From positions 17,862,255 to 17,926,254 of the forward strand of contig NC_083596.1 in assembly GCF_027579695.1 (NCBI RefSeq): a DNA stretch of 64,000 nucleotides. Direction: 5' to 3'. A program made the position numbers and the translations under genes. The notes below the pieces were generated by a model. The model did not search any database. It had not been told where the DNA came from and worked only from the letters and a program-made list of their open reading frames with translations. Below, piece after piece: positions 55,594-64,000 of the stretch; positions within the stretch are counted from its first letter, which is position 1; the number at the start of each line of letters is the position of its first letter. The DNA is from Neoarius graeffei (lineage: Eukaryota; Chordata; Actinopteri; Siluriformes; Ariidae).

Positions 55594-56501
55594 GTAAGGA
55601 AACACCGGGGATGCGAGACCGGAAGCAGGCCTCTGCTAGCAAATTTGCGGCGAACTCAAAGATTTCGTTGTTTTGTCTTTTAATTTAAATATAAATTAGC
55701 ATTACTAGCGCTTTTCTGTGGTAAAGTGTTATTTATTTGTGATAATTTCAGCAAGTGGTGAAGTAAAAGAGAATTTCGTGTGTCTAGTCAGTGGATGTAG
55801 TTTAGGGCGGGAAATGGTGTTAGCCGAGCCGGTGTGATGGTAAACATGGAGCCGGCTATTAAGATGACTTTATAATTGTACACAGAAAATAGCATTATTA
55901 TTATTTATCCAGGTATAAGTAGGAATGTAGATTTATACGGAAAGTGATTCAGGTGTGGTGTATTTTTGCTTTGGTGTTGGTGTTATCCTGTGGCTCATGC
56001 TAGCGGTTCATGATTTTCATCCACAAACTGAAGTGTCACTTCAGCTGTGGTCTGATTTCTCAGCACTTGCACGAAGGTTAATACATCCGTTCGTCTATCT
56101 GTCTGTCTGTTTTATTTATTTACTCAGTTTATAGATGTACAAATCAGACATTGAGATTCGGAGTCAAATATATATCTAACATATATAATGTATATGTGTT
56201 TTAACCTACTTTTGAGTGTGGGCGTTTGTTGGTATTGTGAACTGTCACTGTGAAACTTGCACACGTTCATGCTTTATGGCGTCTATCAGTCTGCTATACT
56301 GAAAGTAAAAATAAGTGATTTTTTTTTTTTTTAAATCATCTGGCTGTTTTGCTTCCTTCAACTTGCTTAGTTCCACTCGGTTCAGATTTGCAAATTTGCA
56401 AATGAGTTGAGTCAGGTGAGCTGGCTGCAAAGAAAACACCAAACATATATCTACCAGGATTGAAAAACACTCACTGACTGACTATTTTAAAAATAATAAT
56501 A
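55594..56501 (+). other. RAB35 intron 1, proximal part
   Basis: No exon resembling VGKSSLLLRFADNTF is present. Otherwise plain sequence. Confidence 0.6.
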
Positions 56502-57524
56502 CAACCCCGATTCCAAAAAAGTTGGGACAAATTGTAAATAAAAACGGAATGCAATGATGTGGAAGTTTCAAAATTCCATATTTTATTTAGAATAGAACAT
56601 GGATGACATATCAAAGGTTTAAACTGAGAACATGTATCATTTAAAGTGAAAAATTAGGTGATTTTTAAATTTCATGACAACACCACATCTCAAAAAAGTT
56701 GGGACAAGGCCACGTTTACCACTGAGAGACATCCCCTTTTCTCTTTACAACAGTCTGTAAACGTCTGGGGACTGAGGAGACAAGTTGCTCAAGTTTAGGG
56801 ATAGGAATGTTAACCCATTCTTGTCTAATGTAGGATTCTAGTTGCTCAACTGTCTTAGGTCTTTTTTGTCGTATCTTCCGTTTTATGATGCGCCAAATGT
56901 TTTCTATGGGTGAAAAATCTGGACTGCAGGCTGGCCAGTTCAGTACCCGGACCCTTCTTCTACGCAGCCATGATGCTGTAATTGATGCAGTATGTGGTTT
57001 GGCATTGTCATGTTGGAAAATGCAAGGTCTTCCCTGAAAGAGACGTCGTCTGGATGGGAGCATATGTTGCTCTAGAACCTGGATATACCTTTCAGCATTG
57101 ATGGTGTCTTTCCAGATGTGTAAGCTGCCCGTGCCACATGCACTAATGCAACCCCATACCATCAGAGATGCAGGCTTCTGAACTGAGCGCTGATAACAAC
57201 TTGGGTCGTCCTTCTCCTCTTTAGTCCGAATGACACGGCGTCCCTGATTTCCATAAAGAACTTCAAATTTTGATTCGTCTGACCACAGAACAGTTTTCCA
57301 CTTTGCCACAGTCCATTTTAAATGAGCCTTGGCCCAGAGAAGACGTCTGCCCTTCTGGATCATGTTTAGATACGGCTTCTTCTTTGAACTATAGAGTTTT
57401 AGCTGGCAATGGCGGATGGCACGGTGAATTGTGTTCACAGATAATGTTCTCTGGAAATATTCCTGAGCCCATTTTGTGATTTCCAATACAGAAGCATGCC
57501 TGTATGTGATGCAGTGCCGTCTAA

Positions 57525-58183
57525 TGCCGCTTTTCCACTACAAACGCGGCTGTGCCGTGCTGAGTTGGGCTGAGTCGAGCTGAGCGGGGCTGTTGGAGTT
57601 GCATTTCGACTACAACCGCGCTGAACCGTGCTGGCTGGAAGTGGGTGGACACATTGGGTGGAGTTAGCGAAAGTGGGTGGACGTCAGGTGATGTCGTTAA
57701 GCAGCGCAAACAGTGACATCAGTGAGCTTTTAAGCGTTCGTCTCACGACCCGAATAGTAAACAATAAACATGAAGTCGTTAGTGTTGCTGGTCTTGGTGC
57801 TGTGGCTTGTTGTCACCGACAACGCCAACAGATACTGGCAAGAGCGTATAGATGAGGCGAGGCGCATAAGGCTTCAGAAATTCTCGTAATTCGTAATTCT
57901 TCTCCTTCCGGGTTTGCGGTGTTTACAGATCCCAGCGTGCTCGCGGGGCATGTGAGGACACTCCTCCTCACCAATCAGTGCACAGGGGAGTGTCTGCTCA
58001 CGCCCCCAGCCTCACTCGGCTCGCTTTGGCTCGCTTCAGCCCCACTCCAAAACCGTGCGAGTTTTAGGGGCTAAGCAGGGCTGAAGCGAGCTGAGTCGTG
58101 CTGTTTTTTGGTATTCGAAACGCGAGCCGTGTCGGGCTGAAGTGAGCTGAAGTGAGCTGAAAAAGGGTAGTGGAAAAGGGCCA
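57525..58183. mobile_element. Harbinger-type MITE, copy 2
   Basis: Ends TGCCGCTTTTCCACTAC and GTAGTGGAAAAGGGCCA are inverted repeats, and the 3-bp flank TAA matches the intact target in the 6.7 kb Tc1 copy. A 3-bp duplication with this kind of terminus fits PIF/Harbinger. It contains a 39-codon open frame shared with copy 1. Confidence 0.85.
57770..57889 (+). CDS. Short conserved frame in Harbinger-type MITE, hydrophobic N-terminus
   Basis: Encodes 39 residues beginning MKSLVLLVLVLWLVV and ending RIRLQKFS. The first half resembles a signal peptide or anchor, the second is basic and helical (RYWQERIDEARR). The copy at 35.2 kb is also open and nearly identical. Harbinger transposase proteins have similar Arg-rich leader segments, so this may be the surviving first exon of a parent element; the hydrophobic start is unusual. 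Confidence 0.45.
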   Translation: MKSLVLLVLVLWLVVTDNANRYWQERIDEARRIRLQKFS

Positions 58184-58984
58184 TAAGGGTCTGAAGATCA
58201 CGGGCACCCAGTATGGTTTTCTGGCCTTGACCCTTACGCACAGAGATTCTTCCAGATTCTCTGAATCTTTTGATGATATTATGCACTGTAGATGATGATA
58301 TGTTCAAACTCTTTGCAATTTTACACTGTCGAACTCCTTTCTGATATTGCTCCACTATTTGTCGGCGCAGAATTAGGGGGATTGGTGATCCTCTTCCCAT
58401 CTTTACTTCTGAGAGCCGCTGCCACTCCAAGATGCTCTTTTTATACCCAGTCATGTTAATGACCTATTGCCCATTGACCTAATGAGTTGCAATTTGGTCC
58501 TCCAGCTGTTCCTTTTTTGTCCCTTTAACTTTTCCAGCCTCTTATTGCCCCTGTCCCAACTTTTTTGAGATGTGTTGCTGTCATGAAATTTCAAATGAGC
58601 CAATATTTGGCATGAAATTTCAAAATGTCTCACTTTCGACATTTGATATGTTGTCTGTTCTATTGTGAATACAATATCAGTTTTTGAGATTTGTAAATTA
58701 TTGCATTCTGTTTTTATTTACAATTTGTACTTTGTCCCAACTTTTTTGGAATCGGGGTTGTAAAATTGCACCAGGACAACAAACCATAGAATAAAAATGC
58801 ATTAAAGGGGCCCTTTCTCAGAAGCCTCTGTGTCATGTTGCCATTTTTGGTTCCGCCGTTATGTTTAGGAAATGATCTGCAACCATGTGGTGACATCCTA
58901 TGTCGTAAACCGTGAAATTGAAGATATTTTTTTCGCAGTCCGGTTTCCATCAAATCGTGCGCTCTGATTGGCAAATAAACCTTT

Positions 58985-59290
58985 TTATTTGTCTCAAGCA
59001 CAGTGAAATTCATCCTCTCCATTTAACCCATCTGAAGCAGTGGGCAGCCGCACTAGAGCGCCTGCGGAGCAGTCAGAGGTTCGGTACCTTGCTCAAGGCC
59101 GCCCCATGTTAACCTAACTGCATGTCTTTAAACTGTGGGGGAAACCGGAGCACCCGGAGGAAACCCATGCAGACACAGGGAGAACATGCAAACTCCATGC
59201 AGAAAGGCCCTCGCCGGCTGCTGGGTTCGAACCTGGAACCTTCTTGGTGTGAGGCGACCATGCTAACCACTACATCACCGTGCCGCCCCG
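58985..59290 (-). mobile_element. Chimeric SINE, same type as at 45.3 kb
   Basis: Head GGGGCGGCACGGTGATGTAG on the minus strand and the distinctive CATTTAACCCATCTGAAG end. Confidence 0.72.
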
Positions 59291-59424
59291 ATTGACTCGC
59301 GAGCAGTCTGGAATCCTACGATCCGGACCCTGGTTACAGACCTTTGGCGATTCGGTTGTTCACAACAACAAACGTAGCAGTTTTTTTTTAAATCAGTGTT
59401 TTATTTTCGCATTTCTCAGTATAA

Positions 59425-59722
59425 TAGCATTAATTTTACAGCATGGATAGTGATAACGACAGTGTTCACAGCGAAAGCGGGTTTAACTACCCTGATGAAG
59501 ACGAAATAAAAGAAAACGTTTCAGGAGAAAGCAGAGTAACAGGTCTTGTTCTAAATATGGTTTCCCTTTCAGGCGCTCTCATTTTCTGTTAGAATTTGGT
59601 AAAGAAAAAAAAATATTATTTACCAGCTTAAGGTCGGTCCGTATCGTGAAATACCGTGATATGGACCGACCTTACATGGTATTTCACGATACGGACCGAC
59701 CTTAAGCTGGTAAATAATATAT
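59425..59722 (+). mobile_element. Palindromic-ended DNA element, copy 2
   Basis: Frame at 59443 starts MDSDNDSVHSESGFNYPDED. It is followed by a near-perfect ~100-bp palindrome built from ACCAGCTTAAGGTCGGTCCG. No transposase domain is recognised. Confidence 0.62.
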
Positions 59723-59919
59723 GTCCGTTCTATTTTCATTTGTTATAATGGACCTGAACTGGCATGTCGTGTGCATCCACGAAGGAAAGAAAATATTAGG
59801 TGTATTGTGTTCAAAATCATGTGCTTTTTTTTTTTTTATTAGCAAAAGTTTTCTTTTAAAAGCTCTGTATTCACTCAGGTGTGCGTGCATGAACAGACCT
59901 AGAAGAGTTGTGGTGAATG

Positions 59920-61815
59920 CAGGCCCGGCGCCATGGGGGGGCGAAAGGGGGCGTTGCCCCCTCGTGGCTACAGCCCCGCCCCCTCAACGGAGACTCAGAT
60001 CACTTAATTGTTTTCTTATGAAAATATAATGTATTATAGACGTATTAATAATTTGCATTTTCAAATACGAAATATTAAGTGGTTGCGCATTGCACAAATA
60101 AATTTCACATAAATCACTACTAAAACTGGCACGGTAGAACAAATCTGATTGGTTGTTATGATTCTTACGTTGCAATCGTAGAATTCAACTGTATTAAGGT
60201 AGGATTATTTCAAAAAGCCTGAATTTAATATTAACCCTGTTTTAGACATATGTATCAATCCTAACTACTGGGGACTAGTTATTGTGGGTGTATATGTGAA
60301 ATGCTGACACAGCCGCGCACACACAGACCTGTGATAAGGACAAGGGTCGTGCGGGCGGGGGTTTTACATGCACACTTACAAGTGCACTGTCTCTGCAATA
60401 TCCTGCAATATGCAGTCAGTTTACAGGAGTAGTCTTTCCCCCACCGAATTAAACGAATTCAGTCACAAAATTGTGAATCCATTTTCTTTCTTTGTAGGCT
60501 AAGTTTATCTCCGTTTATGTCGGTGTACGTGTTCATATATGGTCCGCTTTGTGTCACCCCCCCATGCAGCGGGGGTGAAAATTCATCACTTCAGCCCATG
60601 TTTACATTAGACCGTATCAGCGGATCATCAGATTAACATTTTTAAAACGATTAGTGTGCACACAGCAACACCAATACACGATTTGCGTGCACACAGCAAC
60701 GCCAATACACGGATACGCTCGGCTCTGCAGGCATCCTGCGCTCCAAATCACTCCGCCCTGAACAGCGAGTGCCCTCTGGAGGGTGCGCACTCCGGCCCTG
60801 CGCAGCTCACAGAGCGCGCGAGTGAAGTGCACAAGCCACGATTCGGGACTGAGCCGCTGTGTGTGTGATCCCAGCGCATATCACTTACCACTTGCAAGTG
60901 GAAGGATGGCAAGCCTAAAGACAATCAAACTACACAATGGGCAGTATTTGCATCAGTATTTGCAGTATTTTCATACTTTTATACTCTTTTTAATGAAAGG
61001 TGATACAAGGCGGAAGTCCGCGTCGTTTTTCAGCAGTCGCGTCACATGACCAACGCCAGCGAATCAGGAAGGTGGATGTCACAGTGACGTTGTCCAATGA
61101 GACGCCAGCTAGAGCTCAGCACAGCGTATCTGCGTATTCTGAATGTTTACACAGCACCGGAGCTGACACGATCTGGATTGAATACGTGGACGCTGGCGGA
61201 TTCCCGTTTCCAGGCGGTTTAATGTAAACGGACAGTGCATCCGCGAAGAAAACGAGACAGATACGGTCTAATGTAAACGTGGCCTCCGAGTGTTTAGTCC
61301 CCTACACGCCTAAACTGGGATCGTGGATTAAGTGGTTAGCGTTGACTCGGTGCGAGTCAGGAAGGCTATTACTGGTACAGCCGCGGGGTCTGTTGATTTT
61401 TTTTAAATTATGATTTTGGCCGCCGAGCCAAGTACCTTTGACTTGCATTGATGTTTTGTTTTCATGCCGCGGAGTTATTTGTATGTATTTTAAATGTAAA
61501 GGACTTGCCTGTAGGTTTGTGTGTGTTGTTTTATATTTGGCATCTTTCCGGTTGTAACGCGTGTCTGTGAGAAAATTGGAGGGGAGGGTTAACAGGTGGG
61601 CACGGGTGTTGATAAAGCGCAACTGCCCTGGTAATATGCCACATGATTTTCCCGTACTAAAGCAACCTTCGGGGCCGTGGTTTTGTGGTTGGCGCAGTTA
61701 ATTGTTTGAAACATGTTTTCAGACCGCCATCACTACTACACACTATATGAAAAATATTTGCCCCCTTGCGATTTCTAATTGCCCCCTTAGTAAACTGTTC
61801 CTGGCGCCGGGCCTG
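59920..61815. mobile_element. hAT-type element with 8-bp target duplication
   Basis: Ends CAGGCCCGGCGCCA and TGGCGCCGGGCCTG, with GGTGAATG on both sides. No transposase seen; a MITE lies in the middle. Confidence 0.9.
60595..61287. mobile_element. MITE with GTTTACATTAGACCGTATC ends
   Basis: Inverted ends GTTTACATTAGACCGTATC and GATACGGTCTAATGTAAACG. CpG-rich interior with no long coding frame. Nested in the hAT element. Confidence 0.8.
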
Positions 61816-61987
61816 GGTGAATGTGTTTTCAAAACAGTGAATTTGGATTCTAGGAAGGCTTGAACTGCTGAGCCCTTTTAATTTTTGTGTATTTAATTTA
61901 AACGAAGAAGAAGAAACCATTGTCACATGCACAGTGAGATTCATCCTCTGCATTTAACCCATCTGAAGCAGTGAACATGCGCACATA

Positions 61988-63622
61988 CAGTTAGGTCCAT
62001 ATATATATTTGGACACTGACACATTGTTTTTTACCTATTTACTGAAACCTATTCAAGTTATAGTTATATAATGGACATAAAGTCCATACTTTCAGTTTTC
62101 ATTTGAGGGTATCCACGTTAAAATTGGATGAAGGGTTTAGGACTTTCAGCTCCTTAACATGTGCCACCCTGTTTTTAAAGGGACCAAAAGTAATTGGACA
62201 ATTGACTCAAAGGCTATTTCATGGGCAGGTGTGGGCAATTCCTTTATGTCATTCTCAATTAAGCAGATAAGGGCTGGAGTTGATTTGAGGTGTGGTGCTT
62301 GCATTTGGAAGATTTTGCTATGAAGAAAACATGCGGTCAAAGGAGCTCTCCATGCAGGTGAAACAAGCCATCCTTAAGCTGCGAAAACAGAAAAAACCCA
62401 TCCGAGAAATTGCTACAATATTAGGAGTGGCAAAATCTACAGTTTGGTACATCCTGAGGAAGAAAGAAAGCACTGGTGAACTCATCAATGCAAAAAGACC
62501 TGGACGCCCACAGAAGACAACAGTGGTGGATGATCGCAGAATTTCTATGGTGAAGAGAAACCCCTTCACAACAGCCAACCAAGTGAACAACACTCTCTCC
62601 AGGAGGTAGGCGTATCAATATCCAAATCTACCATAAAGAGAAGACTGCATGAAAGTAAATACAGAGGGTTCACTGCACGGTGCAAGCCACTCATAAGCCT
62701 CAAGAATAAAAAGGCTAGATTAGACTTTGCTAAAAAAAAAAATCTAAAAAAAAAAGCCAGCACAGTTCTGCAAGAACATTCTTTGGACAGATGAAACCAA
62801 GATCAACCTCTACCAGAATGATGGAAAGAAAAAAGTATGGCGAAGGCGTGGTACAGCTCATGATCCAAAGCATACCACATCATCTGTAAAACACGGCGGA
62901 GGCAGTGTGATGGCTTGGGCATGCATGGCTGCCAGTGGCACTGGGTCACGAGTGTTTATTGATGATGTGACACAGGACAGAAGCAGCCGGATGAATTCTG
63001 AGGTATTCAGAGACGTACTGTGTGCTCAAATCCAGCCAAATGCAGCCAAACTGATTGGTCGGTGTTTCATAATACAGATGGACAATGACCCAAAAGCCAA
63101 AGCAACCCAGGAGTTTATTAAAGCAAAGAAGTGGAATATTCTTGAATGGCCAAGTCAGTCACCTGATCTCAACCCAATTGAGCATGCATTTCACTTGTTA
63201 AAGACTAAACTTCAGACAGAAAGGCCCACGAACAAACAGCAACTGAAAACCGCTGCAGTAAAGGCCTGGCAGAGCATTAAAAAGGAGGAAACACAGCGTC
63301 TGGTGATGTCCATGAGTTCAAGACTTCAGGCAGTCATTGCCAACAAAGGGTTTTCAACCAAATATTAGAAATGAACATTTTATTTACAATTATTTAATTC
63401 ATCCAATTACCTTTGAGCCCCTAAAATGAAGGGATTGTGTTTTAAAAAAAAATGCTTTAGTTCCTCACATTTTTATGCAATCATTTTGTTCAACCCACTG
63501 AATTAAAGCTGAAAGTCTGAACTTCAACTGCATCTCAATTGTTTTGTTCAAAATTCATTGTGGTAATGTACAGAACCAAAACTAGAAAAATGTCTCTGTC
63601 CAAGTATTTATGGACCTAACTG
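61988..63622 (+). mobile_element. Tc1-family transposon (fourth family)
   Basis: Inverted ends CAGTTAGGTCCATA and TATGGACCTAACTG with TA flanks. It sits in a chimeric SINE. Confidence 0.9.
62328..63368 (+). pseudogene. Tc1-family transposase, frameshifted
   Basis: Starts with MRSKELSMQVKQAILKLRKQ and a helix-turn-helix GVAKSTVWYILRK with GRPQK linker, then loses frame at 62607 and again in an A-rich run near 62740. The C-terminal domain is open from 62907 (QMDNDPKAKA, NPIEHAF). The first catalytic Asp region is in another frame. Confidence 0.85.
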
Positions 63623-64000
63623 TAGCAGTGAACATACGCGCACACACCCAGAGCAGTAGGCAGCCACACTACAGCTCCCAGGGAGCAGTCAGGGGTTAAC
63701 CTAACTTAACCTAACCTGCATGTCTTTAAACTGTGGGGGAAACTGGAGCACCCGGAGGAAACCCATGCTGACACGGGGAGAACATGCAAACTCCACACAG
63801 AAAGGCCCCCACCGGCTGCTGGGCTCGAACCCAGAACCTTCTTGCTGTGAGGCGACAGTGCTAGCCACTACACCATCATGCCCAGCGGCTGACGTAGTGG
63901 TTGAAATACCAAAATACATAATCGCAGTATTTCAAAGTGTTTAAGACTTCATATAAAAAAGTAAACCAAATAATAGTGTCACTTTAAGGTGTGATGAAGG

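Larger units (their letters stand above)
56716..58454 (-). pseudogene. Tc1-family transposase interrupted by a MITE
   Basis: The N-terminal part (about 90 codons, 58187-58454) and the C-terminal part (from 57524 down to 56716) are each open and contain all family motifs, with DDE residues in WSDESK, QHDNAK and SPIENIW. The only disabling change seen is the MITE with its TAA duplication between DLQTL and RRHCITYRH. Confidence 0.9.
56502..58760 (-). mobile_element. Tc1-family transposon (second family), copy 3, split by a MITE
   Basis: Termini and TA flanks as in the other copies; the extra length is a 659-bp Harbinger-type MITE inside the transposase frame. Confidence 0.92.
61915..63885 (-). 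mobile_element. Chimeric SINE split by a Tc1 element
   Basis: The SINE end (GCATTTAACCCATCTGAAGC) lies at 61.94 kb and its head at 63.6-63.88 kb; a Tc1-like element with TA flanks fills the gap. Confidence 0.7.

Overview
This window comes from a repeat-rich vertebrate genome, almost certainly a teleost fish. The evidence is multi-exon genes with GT/AG introns, several Tc1-family transposons, many copies of one tRNA-derived fish SINE, L2-, RTE- and L1-type LINE pieces, and hAT, Harbinger and TTAA-type DNA elements. The sequence alone does not fix the species. There is no bacterial-style gene, operon or CRISPR array.

Three host genes are supported. (1) DHX33, a DEAH-box RNA helicase, lies on the minus strand in 12 coding exons between 380 and 36689. 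It appears complete at 680 residues, with every helicase motif and every splice phase consistent. (2) RPLP0, the 60S stalk protein P0, lies on the plus strand with a TOP-like non-coding first exon near 47.1 kb and seven coding exons between 47659 and 55052 (314 residues). (3) The first coding exon of RAB35 lies on the plus strand at 55542-55593; the rest lies beyond the window. DHX33 and RPLP0 are head to head about 10.4 kb apart. RPLP0 and RAB35 are tandem and only about 0.5 kb apart. Three introns of RPLP0 each hold a related 129-133 nt sequence with the features of an H/ACA snoRNA.

Nearly everything else is layered mobile DNA. 0-9 kb: DHX33 3' exons, two SINEs at one target, and a TTAA-flanked element holding both a Tc1 transposon and a 0.76 kb foldback; then a near-intact Tc1 copy. 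9-18 kb: a second copy of the TTAA element that preserves the empty sites, a hAT element with a clean 8-bp duplication, and MITEs. 18-22.5 kb: an L2-type LINE interrupted by a SINE and by a solo LTR that contains the first ~92 nt of a 5S rRNA. 23-32 kb: DHX33 core exons among SINEs and two more Tc1 elements. 32-36.4 kb: an RTE LINE split by a DNA element that itself carries a MITE and a SINE, the SINE being split by a Harbinger MITE. 37-41.7 kb: another copy of that DNA element containing an L1-type LINE, part of which was tandemly duplicated. 42-47 kb: SINEs, an RTE fragment and a tandem array of partial SINEs. RPLP0 introns 2 and 7 hold a hAT-like element with a minisatellite and a foldback element. 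RAB35 intron 1 (55.6 kb onward) holds a Tc1 split by a Harbinger MITE, a hAT element with a nested MITE, and another Tc1.

The most unusual items are the 5S-bearing solo LTR (similar in design to plant Cassandra elements), the three paralogous intronic snoRNAs, and a set of elements carrying a promoter plus a short first exon with a shared K-x-G-x-K-V-F-x-G ending and a phase-1 splice donor. Many insertion histories can be read directly because empty sites and target duplications are both present here.
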